A stretch of DNA of 64,000 nt from Bacillus siamensis KCTC 13613 (GCF_000262045.1 NZ_AJVF01000042.1:1-64000); one strand, 5' to 3'; shown: positions 27,969 through 38,440, numbered from the stretch's first letter. A program made the numbers and translations. Notes: generated from the sequence alone by a model not told the origin.

Positions 27969-30750
27969 CCGTTTGGCTGACGTAATCCCCGAGTTCGGCA
28001 TCCGTCAGTTCCAAAAGGGATGAAGTCGGGAGCGCATCAAGAAACAGCCGTCCGTATCCCGCCGTCTTTACACGCTGATCTAAAAGAACGATCGTTCCTT
28101 TGTCTCCCGCCGTACGGAGCAGGCGCCCGATTCCCTGTCTGAACGTTAACACGGCCTCAGGCAGAGAAATCGTCTGAAACGGGTTTTTCCCCTGCTTCTT
28201 GGCGAATTCACATTTTGCGGCATGAAGCGGATTATCAGGCGCCCGGAAAGGAAGCCTTGCAATCATGACGGTTGACAATTCATCCCCCGGAAAATCAACG
28301 CCTTCCCAGAAATGATTCGTCCCGAGCAAAATCGCCCGGCTTGCCGTTTTAAAGGTTTTCATTAATTTACCGGGACTTCCGCCCGAGATGCCCTGGCCGA
28401 GAAGCTGAATGCCTGAGATCTCCATACTGAGTTTCAATTCCTGATACACTTTTTTCAGCATATCATGAGACGTAAACAGGATAAGGATCTTCGGCTGTTT
28501 TCCCTTTGACATGATTTCAGCATACTTGGCAATATGCTCAATGACTTCCCGCTCTCCGTCATATTTGAGGGATTTCATCTCTTTCGGAATGATGACGTTC
28601 ATCTGATCATCATAAGAAAAAGGAGACGGGATGCTTTTGGTGCGCGGATAAAAATCCGACAGTCCGAGCCTTTCAATCATAAATTGAAAAGACTGCTCCA
28701 CCATTAAGGTCGCTGATGTGAGCACTACGCTTTTTTTACGGGCGAAAAACTGGTCTGCCAGCATTTCACCGGGCTCCAGCGGCTGTGCATAGATGCTGAC
28801 GGCGTTTTTTGCGCCCTTGGCATCAATTTCAATCCAAACGGCTTCTTTCTCATCATTTTCAAACAGCAGTCTGCTGAACGTATCGCGATATTCTTTCAGC
28901 CCTCTGATGCATTTTACATACTCGGCCGCTAAAAAAGCCGCTCCGCTCTTCATCTCATCAAGCTTTTGATGCAACAGTTTCTCCTGTACTGAAAACACGT
29001 CGAGCAGCTGATCCAGCATCGCGCAAAGCCGCTCCGCTCCGTCCGTTATCATGTAAAGGCCTTTATCCTGGCTTTTATGATTCAGACTATAGACGAGACG
29101 GTTCAGATCGTCTTTAGGTTTTCTTCGTTTGACAAAAGAATGCACCGAACTGAAAAATGCGTCACTTTCAGATTGAATATGCTTCATCCACTCATCGGCG
29201 TCAAAAAAACTTTCGGCCGGCAATTCATACGTATAAAACAGTTTTCTCATCCGCTTTAACAGCCCGTGTTCTTTTAATATTCCGATTCGGCTGAGCTTTG
29301 TGTGCAGCCCGATGTACGAAGCTCTCCGCCCTAGATGCTCGCTTGCGGCTCGTTCGAAATGATGCGCTTCATCAATGATGACCGTTCCGCTTGCGGGCAG
29401 TTTTTTTGTTTCACTGCTTTGATCTGCAAACAGCAAAGCATGGTTGGTGATAATCAGATCTGCGGCCTGCGCTTTTTCTTTAGCCCGTTCATAAAATCCG
29501 GCAGCAGAGTCCTTCCCTTTTTTCAAAAAAGAATCCTCATCGTAAGACATGCGCTCCCACAGCAATCTGCCGCCTGAAGGAAGATTCAGCTCGGCGGCGT
29601 CGCCCGTTTCAGTCTCTGTCAGCCAGACGAGGAGCTGTGCTTTCGTCAGAACCGCATCATAGTTGTCATCTTCCTCATGCAGAATATGTTCAAACTTGCG
29701 CAAGCACAGATAATGCGATTTCCCTTTTAAAACAGCGGCCTTAACCGGCCATGGAAACATACGCTCCAAAAGCGGAATATCTTTAGACATGATCTGCTGC
29801 TGCAAAAGAGTAGAGTACGTGCTGATAATGACGGGAGTTTGTTCCGCTTTAGCAAATAAGACAGCCGGAACGAGATAACCGATTGTTTTTCCGATGCCGG
29901 GCGCCGCTTCTATCAGCGCATGCTCCCGGTTGCAGAAGGCCCCAAGCACTTCATCCATCATCGCAAGCTGCCCTTTCCGCTTTTCATAGCGGGGGATGAT
30001 GTCAGATAAGAGCTGTTCTTTTTCATCGTTCCATTTTTCAAGATCAATGGCAGCACTCACCGGACGGGAAGCCCGAATTTGTTCGGGCTCTTTAATTGAA
30101 AAAGACCCGTATGGAATGCAGCTTTCTTCTGCCGCCGGTCTGCTTTCATGTATAAAAGAATCCAAAAGCAGCGTCAAATCGCTGATAAAATGCTGTGAAA
30201 GCCTTCTAAGCTGCTTTAACGTCGGCAAAGGCAAATGTTTCAGTTTATGTAAAATGTCTAAAAAGATCAGCCCCGTAACCTCCGCATCACTGTCTGCGCG
30301 GTGAGGCCGGTCATGCACAATATTCAGCTCCGTGCACAATTCACCGAGCTTATACCCTTCAAGCCCCGGAAAAACAATACGCGAAAGCTCAACCGTATCA
30401 AGCACTTCACAATCCGGCAGCTCATAGCCCGCTTCGCTCAGTTCATGCCGGACAAATCCGAGGTCGAAATGAATATTGTGGGCAACAAAATACGCGCCGT
30501 CAAGCAGATGAAAAATCTCTTCTGCGACCGCTTCAAACGGCAGTTCATTTTCAACCATACCGGATGAAATTCCGGTCAGCTGTTCAATAAATGGCGGAAT
30601 GGCCTGATTCGGATTGATATATTTTGAAAACCGCTCAGTTATTTGTCCATTTTCAATGACAACCGCTGCGATTTGAATGATTTTATCGCCCTTTTTCGGC
30701 GAATTTCCTGTTGTTTCGACATCTATGACAACGAACCGTTGCTTGTTCAT
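27964..30750 (-). CDS. dinG: DinG-type exonuclease-helicase protein
   Basis: A 928-residue fusion. The N-terminal DEDDh exonuclease has ExoI VIDVETTG, ExoII VAHNIHFDLGFV and ExoIII HRADSDAEVT. The XPD/DinG-like helicase domain has Walker A APGIGKT and DEAH (IIDEAHHFER). Only one Cys (LCLRKF) sits in the helicase insert, so the iron-sulfur cluster of E. coli DinG and of YpvA here is absent. S. aureus DinG of this type is reported to act as a nuclease rather than a helicase. ATG 30750 gives the usual length; GAGGTG lies upstream. Confidence 0.93.
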   Translation of the reverse strand: MNKQRFVVIDVETTGNSPKKGDKIIQIAAVVIENGQITERFSKYINPNQAIPPFIEQLTGISSGMVENELPFEAVAEEIFHLLDGAYFVAHNIHFDLGFVRHELSEAGYELPDCEVLDTVELSRIVFPGLEGYKLGELCTELNIVHDRPHRADSDAEVTGLIFLDILHKLKHLPLPTLKQLRRLSQHFISDLTLLLDSFIHESRPAAEESCIPYGSFSIKEPEQIRASRPVSAAIDLEKWNDEKEQLLSDIIPRYEKRKGQLAMMDEVLGAFCNREHALIEAAPGIGKTIGYLVPAVLFAKAEQTPVIISTYSTLLQQQIMSKDIPLLERMFPWPVKAAVLKGKSHYLCLRKFEHILHEEDDNYDAVLTKAQLLVWLTETETGDAAELNLPSGGRLLWERMSYDEDSFLKKGKDSAAGFYERAKEKAQAADLIITNHALLFADQSSETKKLPASGTVIIDEAHHFERAASEHLGRRASYIGLHTKLSRIGILKEHGLLKRMRKLFYTYELPAESFFDADEWMKHIQSESDAFFSSVHSFVKRRKPKDDLNRLVYSLNHKSQDKGLYMITDGAERLCAMLDQLLDVFSVQEKLLHQKLDEMKSGAAFLAAEYVKCIRGLKEYRDTFSRLLFENDEKEAVWIEIDAKGAKNAVSIYAQPLEPGEMLADQFFARKKSVVLTSATLMVEQSFQFMIERLGLSDFYPRTKSIPSPFSYDDQMNVIIPKEMKSLKYDGEREVIEHIAKYAEIMSKGKQPKILILFTSHDMLKKVYQELKLSMEISGIQLLGQGISGGSPGKLMKTFKTASRAILLGTNHFWEGVDFPGDELSTVMIARLPFRAPDNPLHAAKCEFAKKQGKNPFQTISLPEAVLTFRQGIGRLLRTAGDKGTIVLLDQRVKTAGYGRLFLDALPTSSLLELTDAELGDYVSQTE

Positions 30751-30842
30751 TAAAATGGACACCTCAATTCTTGCATACGAGAAAAGTGTAACACGTTTTG
30801 CTGAGAAATGGAGCGGAAAAACAGCTTTTGCCCCTGAATCTT

Positions 30843-30875
30843 AAAAGAAAACCCCCATGAAGGGGGCTCTTTTAC
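30843..30875 (-). terminator. Terminator of panBCD
   Basis: Hairpin GAGCCCCCTT / GGGGGTTTTC followed by TTTT on the minus strand, at the panD stop. Confidence 0.85.
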
Positions 30876-31255
30876 AAAATCGTGTGCGCCGGCTCCTGGT
30901 CCAGCATCTGCTCGATTTTATTCTGATCGTCCAAAACCGCCACCTTCGGCTGATGGCTTTTTGCTTCCTGATCAGACATCATTTGATAAGAAATAATAAT
31001 GACTTTATCTCCTGGTTGGACGAGGCGGGCAGCAGCTCCGTTTAAACAGATCACGCCGCTCCCCCGCTTACCGGGAATAATATACGTTTCAAGTCTCGCT
31101 CCGTTGTTATTATTGACGATTTGAACTTTTTCATTAACGAGCATTCCGACGGCATCCAAAAGATCTTCATCAATCGTAATGCTGCCGACATAGTTCAAAT
31201 TGGCTTCCGTCACGGTAGCGCGGTGCAGTTTTCCGGCCATCATAGTGCGGTACAT
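30872..31255 (-). CDS. panD: Aspartate 1-decarboxylase
   Basis: A 127-residue pyruvoyl-dependent enzyme making beta-alanine from aspartate. The self-processing site is Gly24-Ser25 in NYVGSITID; Ser25 becomes the pyruvoyl group. ATG 31255 follows GAGAGATCATAAT and lies one base after the panC stop. Last gene of panB-panC-panD. Confidence 0.96.
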   Translation of the reverse strand: MYRTMMAGKLHRATVTEANLNYVGSITIDEDLLDAVGMLVNEKVQIVNNNNGARLETYIIPGKRGSGVICLNGAAARLVQPGDKVIIISYQMMSDQEAKSHQPKVAVLDDQNKIEQMLDQEPAHTIL

Positions 31256-31256
31256 A

Positions 31257-32117
31257 TTATGATCTCTCCCATTCATCAATATCAATAATGATATTATCAA
31301 TCAGTCTTGCTTTAGAAAATTGAACGGCGCAGGCCAGAATGACCTTGCCGTTTAATGTTTTAAGCGGAGTCAGCTCCGGATAAGCGTACAATTCGGCATA
31401 ATCAATGACGCCGCTTGTGTTTTCGATGATATCGGTGACGGTTTTTATGACGGTTTCCGGATTTCTTTCACCGTCTCTGACCAGTTCGGCACCTTTTTGC
31501 AATGCTTTATAGATCATCGGCGCTTCTTTTCGTTCCTGCTCAGTCAGATAGACGTTGCGAGAGCTTTTGGCAAGTCCGTCTTCTTCTCTGACCGTATCCA
31601 CCGCAACCAATTCGATATCCATAAAGAAATCCTCAATCAATCCGTCCACAACTGCTGCCTGCTGGGCATCTTTCAGGCCGAAATAGGCGCGGGTCGGTTT
31701 AACGAGATTGAAAAACTTCGTCAGCACAGTGGCCACTCCGTCAAAATGACCGATGCGGGAGGCGCCGCATAACACGTCAGTTCTTCTTTTTACATGCACG
31801 GCAACATTTTGCTCGCCTTTATACATGTCACTTGCAGACGGCGTAAACAATACATCTGCCCCCGCCTGTTCTGCTAGCCGGGCATCGCGGTTTAAATCAC
31901 GCGGATATGCTTCGTAATCCTCGCCCGGTCCGAATTGAGTCGGATTGACAAAGATGCTCATCACGACAATATCGTTTTCTTTGGTTGCTTTTTCAACCAG
32001 CGTCAGATGTCCTTCATGAAGAAAACCCATTGTCGGGACGAACCCGATCGTCCGGCCTTCTGAGCGGTATTGCGCAATCAGTTCTTTCAGCTGTTGAGTT
32101 TCTGTCAGTTGTTTCAT
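31257..32117 (-). CDS. panC: Pantothenate synthetase
   Basis: A 286-residue ATP-dependent ligase joining pantoate and beta-alanine. The HIGH-like motif is [13 protein letters not shown] near residue 28 and the KMSKS-like loop reads AKSSRNVYL near 180. It lies three bases after panB, whose end supplies its ribosome-binding site. Confidence 0.96.
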   Translation of the reverse strand: MKQLTETQQLKELIAQYRSEGRTIGFVPTMGFLHEGHLTLVEKATKENDIVVMSIFVNPTQFGPGEDYEAYPRDLNRDARLAEQAGADVLFTPSASDMYKGEQNVAVHVKRRTDVLCGASRIGHFDGVATVLTKFFNLVKPTRAYFGLKDAQQAAVVDGLIEDFFMDIELVAVDTVREEDGLAKSSRNVYLTEQERKEAPMIYKALQKGAELVRDGERNPETVIKTVTDIIENTSGVIDYAELYAYPELTPLKTLNGKVILACAVQFSKARLIDNIIIDIDEWERS

Positions 32118-32120
32118 CGT

Positions 32121-32954
32121 TTACTTTCCTCCGTACAAGCCTTGCAGCACAGTTTGGTTGATCTGAAAAGAATGCTTTTCTTCCGGGAAAACCCGTTCTT
32201 TCACATCACGCACATAACCGCTGAGCGCAGATTCAATCGCGCCGTCGATTTTGGCATATTGCTTCACGAACTTCGGTGTTCTGTCCACGCCGTGGCCGAC
32301 GACGTCATGATAAACAAGAACTTGGCCGTCAGCTTTTGAGCCGGCTCCGATTCCGATGACGGGAATGGATACTTCTTCTATTATTTTTGCGGTCAGTTCA
32401 GCAGGCACACATTCAAGCACGAGCATCATCGCTCCCGCCTGTTCGCATTTCACGCTGTCTTCGATGAGCTTTTTCGCGCTTTGCTCATCTTTTCCCTGCA
32501 CTTTATATCCGCCTAACACTCCGACAGACTGCGGTGTAAGGCCTAAATGGCTGACGACAGGGATTCCGCCGAGTGTCAGCGCGCGGATGGATTCGAAAAC
32601 GCCGTCTCCGCCCTCAAGCTTTAACGCGTCCGCTCCGCTTTCCTGAATAATGGCCGCGGCATTTTTCAATGTATCTTCTTTTGAAAGGTGGTAAGACATA
32701 AACGGCATGTCGGTTACGATAAACGTATTTTTCGCCCCGCGTTTTACCGCTTTTGTATGGTGAATCATGTCACTGACCGTTACGCCGACGGTTGAATCGA
32801 GTCCGAGCACGACCATTCCGAGCGAATCCCCGACTAAAATCATGTCGACTCCAGCCTGTTCCGCCAGTTTTGCCTGCGGATAATCGTAAGCGGTCAGCAT
32901 CACGATCGGCTCTCCGTTTTCCTTCATTTTCATGAAATCCAGTTTTGTTTTCAT
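32121..32954 (-). CDS. panB: Ketopantoate hydroxymethyltransferase
   Basis: A 277-residue TIM-barrel enzyme that transfers a hydroxymethyl group from methylene-THF to ketoisovalerate, the first step to pantothenate. Metal and substrate motifs [23 protein letters not shown] and [14 protein letters not shown] are present. Its GAGGAGGAG ribosome-binding site can be hidden in a short hairpin, and the gene lies behind a structured leader with a terminator. Confidence 0.96.
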   Translation of the reverse strand: MKTKLDFMKMKENGEPIVMLTAYDYPQAKLAEQAGVDMILVGDSLGMVVLGLDSTVGVTVSDMIHHTKAVKRGAKNTFIVTDMPFMSYHLSKEDTLKNAAAIIQESGADALKLEGGDGVFESIRALTLGGIPVVSHLGLTPQSVGVLGGYKVQGKDEQSAKKLIEDSVKCEQAGAMMLVLECVPAELTAKIIEEVSIPVIGIGAGSKADGQVLVYHDVVGHGVDRTPKFVKQYAKIDGAIESALSGYVRDVKERVFPEEKHSFQINQTVLQGLYGGK

Positions 32955-32964
32955 TCTGATTCTC

Positions 32965-32984
32965 CTCCTCTAAACGGTGAGGAG
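32965..32984 (-). promoter_or_regulatory. Hairpin masking the panB ribosome-binding site
   Basis: On the minus strand CTCCTC (32984-32979) can pair with GAGGAG (32970-32965) across an eight-base loop. The second arm is the panB Shine-Dalgarno sequence. Seen in sequence; any role in translation control is inferred. Confidence 0.45.
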
Positions 32985-33008
32985 ATGATCCGCCAATTCT
33001 TCGCAAGC

Positions 33009-33035
33009 AAAAAAGCCTTCTGTAAAATAAGAAGG
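33009..33035 (-). terminator. Attenuator terminator in the panB leader
   Basis: Hairpin CCTTCT / AGAAGG with an eight-base loop, then C and six Ts on the minus strand. It ends 55 bases before the panB start, so it controls entry into panBCD from the leader promoter and from upstream birA read-through. Confidence 0.75.
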
Positions 33036-33130
33036 ATTCCCACTTGTTTAACGTTCAGCGAATGTCATCCCTCTGTCCCAGTCCTTTTTTGGATCAAGGC
33101 AGACTTTTCGTAATCTCTGTTCTGCTGATC
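33030..33130 (-). promoter_or_regulatory. Structured panB leader with antiterminator (possible pan-type RNA)
   Basis: On the minus strand GATCAGCAGA (33130-33121) pairs with TCTGC-CT-TGATC (33103-33092): ten base pairs with a two-base bulge. Further on AGAGGGAT (33074-33067) pairs over all eight positions (one G-U) with ATCCTTCT (33037-33030). The latter contains the 5' arm of the terminator, so antiterminator and terminator exclude each other. A conserved 'pan' RNA motif upstream of panB operons has been described, as I remember; whether this is that motif needs a covariance-model test. The ligand or sensor is unknown. Confidence 0.55.
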
Positions 33131-33162
33131 AGGTGCAGTTCATTATGATACTGCCCATAGGA

Positions 33163-33192
33163 AGTATACCAAATTCACGAGGCTTGTACCAA
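33163..33192 (-). promoter_or_regulatory. Probable promoter of the panB leader
   Basis: -35 TTGGTA (33187-33192), 18-base spacer, -10 TATACT (33163-33168) just downstream of the birA stop. It would start a leader of about 200 bases before panB. Confidence 0.55.
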
Positions 33193-33198
33193 CTAAGA

Positions 33199-34176
33199 TT
33201 AATTGAGCTCAATATCGGCAGAATAGATCTTCTTTATGCCGTCTTTCGTTTCCAAAAGAAGGACCCCCTCATCATCAATGCCGAGCGATTTCCCGTAAAA
33301 CGTCCCTTGCAGCGTTCTCGCTCTGAGCTCACTCGCCAATCCGACCGCGTAGCTTTCCCATAACAGCTTAATCGGTGTAAAGCCGTGCTTCAGATAATCC
33401 TGATAGCGTTTTTCAAAAGTCAGCAGAATCTCTTGTATCAGACCCGCTCTGTCAATTTTTTCGCCGGCTTCCAGGCTGAGGCTTGTCGCAATATCCTGAA
33501 GCTCGCCGGGAAAATCGGTTTCCCGCTGGTTCACGTTGATTCCGATGCCGAGAATGACCGAACGGACACGGTCTTCTTCCGCCTGCAGCTCAGTTAAGAT
33601 TCCGACGGCCTTTTTGCCGTGAATCATTAAATCATTCGGCCACTTAATAGCGGGCTGTACACCGGTAAAGGATTCGATAGCCTGAACAACCGCAACGGCA
33701 GATAACAGGGTGAGCTGCGGCGTTTTTTGCAAAGGAATTTCCGGTCTCAGGATGAGGCTCATCCATATCCCGTTTCCTTCCTGAGAATGCCACACTCTGG
33801 ACATTCTTCCTCTGCCTGCCGTTTGTTTATCGGCAACTACGAGTGTTCCTTCCGGCGCGCCGTCATTGGCCAGTTCATGGGCGGTTTTTTGGGTGGACGG
33901 CAGGACGTCCCGGTAATACAGCTGTTTGCCCATAACCTCTGTTTTCAGCCCGAAGCGGATTTCAGATTCACTGAGTTTCCCCGGTTTTTTGATGAGCCTG
34001 TACCCTTTTCGTCTGACCGCCTCAACCTCATAGCCCTCTTTGCGGAGTTCTTCTATATGTTTCCAAACGGCTGTTCTCGAACAGCCGAGCGCGTCACTTA
34101 TTTTCTGCCCGGAGATAAAGCCGTCACCCGCCTCAGAAAATAAATCAATTAATCGGGTTCTTAATGTTGATCCCAT
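33199..34176 (-). CDS. birA: Biotin-protein ligase / biotin repressor
   Basis: A 325-residue bifunctional protein. An N-terminal winged helix (GQKISDALGCSRTAVWKHI) is followed by the ligase domain with GRGRMSRVWHS for biotinyl-AMP binding and IKWPNDLM with the biotin-contact Lys. It biotinylates carboxylases and represses biotin genes. ATG 34176 gives the B. subtilis length and has AAGGAG upstream; it overlaps the cca end by 16 bases. Confidence 0.96.
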   Translation of the reverse strand: MGSTLRTRLIDLFSEAGDGFISGQKISDALGCSRTAVWKHIEELRKEGYEVEAVRRKGYRLIKKPGKLSESEIRFGLKTEVMGKQLYYRDVLPSTQKTAHELANDGAPEGTLVVADKQTAGRGRMSRVWHSQEGNGIWMSLILRPEIPLQKTPQLTLLSAVAVVQAIESFTGVQPAIKWPNDLMIHGKKAVGILTELQAEEDRVRSVILGIGINVNQRETDFPGELQDIATSLSLEAGEKIDRAGLIQEILLTFEKRYQDYLKHGFTPIKLLWESYAVGLASELRARTLQGTFYGKSLGIDDEGVLLLETKDGIKKIYSADIELN

Positions 34177-35351
34177 GATGCGAGCCACTCCTTTATGTCA
34201 TGTTTTCGGTTGGAGAGCTTCCCTGCCAATACCGCTTCTTCAATCCGGCTAAGTTCTTCGGCAATCCATTTACCCGCACGGCGGTTTCTGAGCTCCATCA
34301 GATCAGCGCCTGAAATGTCGAGATCACGAAGGCTTTTGATCGGCAGCTGCTCATACAGGCTCCGAATCTCTTTCAGCTTTTGTTCATCAACCGTCTTATG
34401 CTTTTTCAGCATTTCGATTTTAACGGCTGAAAACAGCGCATCTCCAGACCGGTACATCGCCTGGGCTTCAAGCTGCGCCGGATAAACGCTTATGATCTGC
34501 ACCGCTTTTTTTATGACTTTTCCCGGCAGTTTCCATTGTTTTAAAAACGGTTCGGCGCTTTTCGGACAAAGACCGAGAAATAATAACAGCGCTGCCCAGC
34601 GTTCTTCGCGCGCATCTAAGGAGGAAAACGGATATCCGCTCGCTTCAAGCATTTGCTTCTCATAACCGGAAAGGCCGGGCAGCTCTTGTATCAGACCTGT
34701 CTGCACCATTGTTTGAATCGCTTCTTTTGAAGATGCGCCAACAAGCAGCTTTTCAAACTCGACGGTCTTTCGTTCTACTGATACGTGCGCCAAAAGCTCC
34801 CTGTCTTTTATGACGGCCTCTTTTGTTTCTTTCTCTAACAGAAAGCCGAGCTGGCTCATAAACCGGACGGCTCTCATCATCCGCAGAGCGTCTTCCCGAA
34901 AACGGTCTTCAGGGTTCCCCACCGTACGGATCAGCTTTTGCGCGATATCATGAACGCCTCCGAAATAATCAAGCAATTCTCCTTCGGCAGACATCGCCAT
35001 TGCATTAATCGTTAAGTCTCTCCGCTTTAAGTCTTCTGCTAAAGATGTAATGAACCGGACGGCTTCAGGGCGCCGGTAGTCCTTATATTCTGATTCGGCG
35101 CGGAAGGTGGTGACTTCATATGTTTCATCTTCCCATAAGACGATTACGGTGCCGTGCTCTTTGCCGACATCGACGGTCCGCTCAAAGAGGCGCTCCACCT
35201 CATCCGGCGAAGCGCTTGTCGCGATGTCCACATCACCTATTTTTCGTTTCATATAGCTGTCTCTGACGGCTCCCCCGACAAAGTAGGCCTGGTGGCCCGC
35301 CTTTATCAGATGGTGAAGGATGGGGAGGGCTTTGACAAATTCCTGTTCCAT
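34161..35351 (-). CDS. cca: tRNA CCA-adding nucleotidyltransferase
   Basis: A 396-residue class II CCA-adding enzyme. Head motifs are YFVGGAVRD and DVDIAT (catalytic carboxylates); then RRDLTINAMA and EDALRMMRAVRF (template motif EDxxR). It builds or repairs the CCA end of tRNAs. ATG 35351 follows GGAGTGATCTT and lies four bases after bshA. Confidence 0.95.
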   Translation of the reverse strand: MEQEFVKALPILHHLIKAGHQAYFVGGAVRDSYMKRKIGDVDIATSASPDEVERLFERTVDVGKEHGTVIVLWEDETYEVTTFRAESEYKDYRRPEAVRFITSLAEDLKRRDLTINAMAMSAEGELLDYFGGVHDIAQKLIRTVGNPEDRFREDALRMMRAVRFMSQLGFLLEKETKEAVIKDRELLAHVSVERKTVEFEKLLVGASSKEAIQTMVQTGLIQELPGLSGYEKQMLEASGYPFSSLDAREERWAALLLFLGLCPKSAEPFLKQWKLPGKVIKKAVQIISVYPAQLEAQAMYRSGDALFSAVKIEMLKKHKTVDEQKLKEIRSLYEQLPIKSLRDLDISGADLMELRNRRAGKWIAEELSRIEEAVLAGKLSNRKHDIKEWLASWDQH

Positions 35352-35355
35352 AAGA

Positions 35356-36489
35356 TCACTCCGGTCCTGCCAATTCATCATAAATCCGTTCGTACTGACT
35401 GACGATTCGTTGCGAAGAAAAGGCGGTCTCCACCATTTTCAGCGCATGGTCAGTCAAACGTTTGCTGAGCTGTTTGTCTTCTAAAACGGCAAGCGCTTTT
35501 TCAGAAGCCGCTTGAATATCGCCGACTTCCACCAGAAAACCGCTTACTTGATCTTTAATCACTTCCGGTATTCCGCCGATATTCGTTCCGATGCACGGCA
35601 CGCCGCAGGCCATCGCCTCCAGAAGCACGAGCCCGAAACTTTCTTTTTCAGAAAGAAGGAGCTTAAGATCACTGATGGAATACAGCTCTTCCACCCTGTC
35701 CTGGTTTCCGAGGAGCAGCACTTGGTCCTGCAGGCCGTATTTCTCGACAAGCTGCCAAGCGACGCACTTTTCCGGTCCGTCGCCGACAAGCAGAAGCTTC
35801 GCCTTTGTTTTGGCTGCGATATTACGGAAAACACGGATCACATCCTTCACGCGTTTTACCTTTCTGAAGTTGGAAACATGGATGACGACTTTCTCATCCG
35901 GCGAAATACCGTGCTTCTCTTTTATACTCTCTGTATTTTTCTTAAGATAAACACGTTCATCAATAAAGTTGTAAATGGTCTCAATTTTTTTATCCGGCTT
36001 GATTAGATCATAAGTTTCCCCGGCAAGCGCGGTTGATACAGCGGTCACTCTGTCGGACGCTTCAATGGCAAACCGGATTAAATCTTTTAATGACGGATCA
36101 TACCCTAAAACGGTAATGTCCGTACCGTGAAGCGTCGTAACAATGCCGATGTCGCGCTTTAGCATCTGTTTGGCGAGATAAGCGCATACTGCATGCGGGA
36201 GCGCATAGTGCGCGTGGATGATATCAAGATTTTCCCTTGCAGCAACCTCAGCGATTTTGCTCGCCAGTGAAAGGTCGTAAGGCGGATGTTTAAATACCGC
36301 GTATTGGTTGACCTCCACCTCATGAAAATGAATATTCGGATGATATGTATTTAATCTGAACGGGATGCTTGATGTGATAAAATGAACCTGGTGCCCCTTT
36401 TCCGCAAGCAGCTTGCCGAGTTCCGTCGCAATAATACCCGAGCCTCCGACACTCGGGTAGCATGTAATCCCTATTTTTAATGGTCTCAT
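35356..36489 (-). CDS. bshA: Bacillithiol glycosyltransferase
   Basis: A 377-residue GT4 glycosyltransferase that joins N-acetylglucosamine to L-malate, first step of bacillithiol synthesis. It has the N-terminal [19 protein letters not shown] loop and the nucleotide-sugar motif [16 protein letters not shown] (E-x7-E). The start overlaps the bshB1 stop (ATGA), so the first two bacillithiol enzymes are translationally coupled. Confidence 0.95.
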   Translation of the reverse strand: MRPLKIGITCYPSVGGSGIIATELGKLLAEKGHQVHFITSSIPFRLNTYHPNIHFHEVEVNQYAVFKHPPYDLSLASKIAEVAARENLDIIHAHYALPHAVCAYLAKQMLKRDIGIVTTLHGTDITVLGYDPSLKDLIRFAIEASDRVTAVSTALAGETYDLIKPDKKIETIYNFIDERVYLKKNTESIKEKHGISPDEKVVIHVSNFRKVKRVKDVIRVFRNIAAKTKAKLLLVGDGPEKCVAWQLVEKYGLQDQVLLLGNQDRVEELYSISDLKLLLSEKESFGLVLLEAMACGVPCIGTNIGGIPEVIKDQVSGFLVEVGDIQAASEKALAVLEDKQLSKRLTDHALKMVETAFSSQRIVSQYERIYDELAGPE

Positions 36490-37199
36490 TGTCCGCCCCC
36501 AAAAACATCATCATTCAAAACGGGAAGCTGTTTTGAAAAGAAACCTTCGGCATACCCCGTCCCGGCTTCTTTGCCATACAGTCTTTCCCGCGCTTCCACC
36601 ATTTCGATATAACCGTTTGTCAGCGGTGTGTTCACTGACTGCGCCGTAGGAATAAACTGACTTTGATAGGCGTGCAGGCTTTCTTTTTTCAGATCGATGG
36701 TTTCCGTTATGTCGATTACAAAGTCCGGACGGTGAAATCCGTTAATCATATAATAGTAAACTTTTTGAGCCTTGTGAGCCGGCAGTTCCCGGTGATCTTT
36801 ATATTTATGAATTCCCGCTGAGAATACCGCCTCTTCGACTAATGCCGCCGCATTGCCGTGATCTGGATGGCGGTCTTTCGGATAAGGCATGAAAACGGCT
36901 TTCGGCCGGCATGCTCTGATGACACTGACAATCCGGCGGATGCTGTCCTCACTTTTCAAAAGCCCGCGGTCAGGAAGCGTAAGCTGGATTCTCTCTTTCA
37001 CGCCGAGAATTCGGGCGGCCTCCGCCGCTTCTTCTTTTCTTATACTTACCGTTCCGTTAGATGACAGCTCGGCCTCGGTCAGATCGCATATCACAGCAGT
37101 TTTTCCTTGCCCCGTAAATTTTGCGATTGTGCCGCCCATACCAATCTCGACATCATCGCTATGGGCGCCGAACGCAAGAATATCAACGTGTTCAGACAT
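36486..37199 (-). CDS. bshB1: Bacillithiol deacetylase
   Basis: A 237-residue PIG-L/LmbE-type zinc deacetylase acting on GlcNAc-malate, second step of bacillithiol synthesis. The zinc motif is AHSDDVEIG near residue 12 and the second metal His is in [12 protein letters not shown] 37199 follows GGAGGAGAG; an in-frame upstream extension inside mgsA is not coding. It overlaps mgsA by eight bases. Confidence 0.95.
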   Translation of the reverse strand: MSEHVDILAFGAHSDDVEIGMGGTIAKFTGQGKTAVICDLTEAELSSNGTVSIRKEEAAEAARILGVKERIQLTLPDRGLLKSEDSIRRIVSVIRACRPKAVFMPYPKDRHPDHGNAAALVEEAVFSAGIHKYKDHRELPAHKAQKVYYYMINGFHRPDFVIDITETIDLKKESLHAYQSQFIPTAQSVNTPLTNGYIEMVEARERLYGKEAGTGYAEGFFSKQLPVLNDDVFGGGQ

Positions 37200-37605
37200 T
37201 AGGCTCTCCTCCGCGCACGAGATTGCGGAAATCAAACGCCCCGCCGTCCAGCGTACGGACGAGAATCTCCGCTGTTCCCATATTTGTGGCCAGCGGGATC
37301 GCATATACGTCACACAGCCGGATCAGCGCCGATACATCCGGTTCGTGAGGCTGCGCAGTTAACGGATCCCGCAGAAAAATGACGAGATCAAGAGCATTCG
37401 CCGCAATTAATGCCCCGATTTGCTGATCTCCGCCGAGCGGGCCGGATTGAAAACGTTCAACGGACAATCCGGTCGCTTCCTGGATTTTCAAGCCTGTCGT
37501 GCCCGTCGCGTATAACTCATGGCGGCTCAATATATCTTTATATGCGGTCGTAAACTGAACCATATCCTGCTTTTTTTTATCGTGAGCAATCAAAGCGATT
37601 TTCAT
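37192..37605 (-). CDS. mgsA: Methylglyoxal synthase
   Basis: A 137-residue enzyme that turns dihydroxyacetone phosphate into methylglyoxal. Catalytic Asp lies in [12 protein letters not shown] and phosphate-binding residues in ATGTTGLKI. Lying between dapB and bacillithiol genes is sensible, because bacillithiol helps detoxify methylglyoxal. Confidence 0.95.
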   Translation of the reverse strand: MKIALIAHDKKKQDMVQFTTAYKDILSRHELYATGTTGLKIQEATGLSVERFQSGPLGGDQQIGALIAANALDLVIFLRDPLTAQPHEPDVSALIRLCDVYAIPLATNMGTAEILVRTLDGGAFDFRNLVRGGEPNV

Positions 37606-37628
37606 TTGATATTCTCCCCCTTGCCGAT

Positions 37629-38432
37629 TCAGTCGATAATATTTTCGAGACCGTACACAAGCTGGTCGATTTTCATCACTTGCTCTACTGACAGCTTCAC
37701 TCCTGACATAAAGGAAGCCCGGTTATAGGAATCATGACGCAATTTCAGCGTTTGGCCGTCCATGCCGAACATGACTTCCTGATGGGCGATAAGGCCCGGC
37801 AGACGCACGCTGTGAAGGCGGATGCCGTTTAATTCAGCACCGCGGGCGCCCGGCAGGATTTCTTTTTCATCAGGATGACCCTGCTGCTTTTCTGTACGGA
37901 CGCTTGAGATCATTTCCGCTGTTTTCAGCGCCGTTCCGCTCGGTGCGTCCAGTTTTTGATCATGATGAAGCTCAATGATTTCTACATCTTCAAAATAGTT
38001 GGCGGCCATTTGTGAGAATTTCATCATCAGCACCGCGCCCAATGCAAAGTTCGGAGCGATAATGGCGCCGATTCCTTTTTCTTCAGTCAAGGCTTGAAGC
38101 TCCTCTAAATCCGCTTCGGAAAATCCGGTCGTTCCTACAACAGGACGGACGCCGTGTTCAAGAGCGGCTTTCGTATGTTTTTTGCCGATTTCAGGCGTTG
38201 TTAAATCGATCAGCACATCCGGTTTTGTTTCTTGGAAACATGCGCGGATATCCGTATAAATAAGAGCATCTGAATCAGCTGACATCACTTCCCGCAATGT
38301 TTGCTGATCGTATGTATGGTCAATGGCGCCGACAAGCTCAAAATGTGGCGTGCGGACAGCAAGTTTTACGGCCTCTTGGCCCATTCTGCCTCTCGGTCCG
38401 GCGATTACGACTTTAATGGTTTCATTTGACAT
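37629..38432 (-). CDS. dapB: 4-hydroxy-tetrahydrodipicolinate reductase
   Basis: A 267-residue NAD(P)H-dependent reductase of the lysine/diaminopimelate pathway. Nucleotide loop [14 protein letters not shown] is at the N-terminus; the family signature [15 protein letters not shown] holds the catalytic His and Lys. Upstream ypjD is eight bases away. Confidence 0.96.
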   Translation of the reverse strand: MSNETIKVVIAGPRGRMGQEAVKLAVRTPHFELVGAIDHTYDQQTLREVMSADSDALIYTDIRACFQETKPDVLIDLTTPEIGKKHTKAALEHGVRPVVGTTGFSEADLEELQALTEEKGIGAIIAPNFALGAVLMMKFSQMAANYFEDVEIIELHHDQKLDAPSGTALKTAEMISSVRTEKQQGHPDEKEILPGARGAELNGIRLHSVRLPGLIAHQEVMFGMDGQTLKLRHDSYNRASFMSGVKLSVEQVMKIDQLVYGLENIID

Positions 38433-38440
38433 GGTTTCTC

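Noticed and set aside
36486-37313. Longer BshB1 start inside mgsA
   Set aside because: The 38 extra codons reuse mgsA sequence in another frame; ATG 37199 has a strong ribosome-binding site and gives family length.
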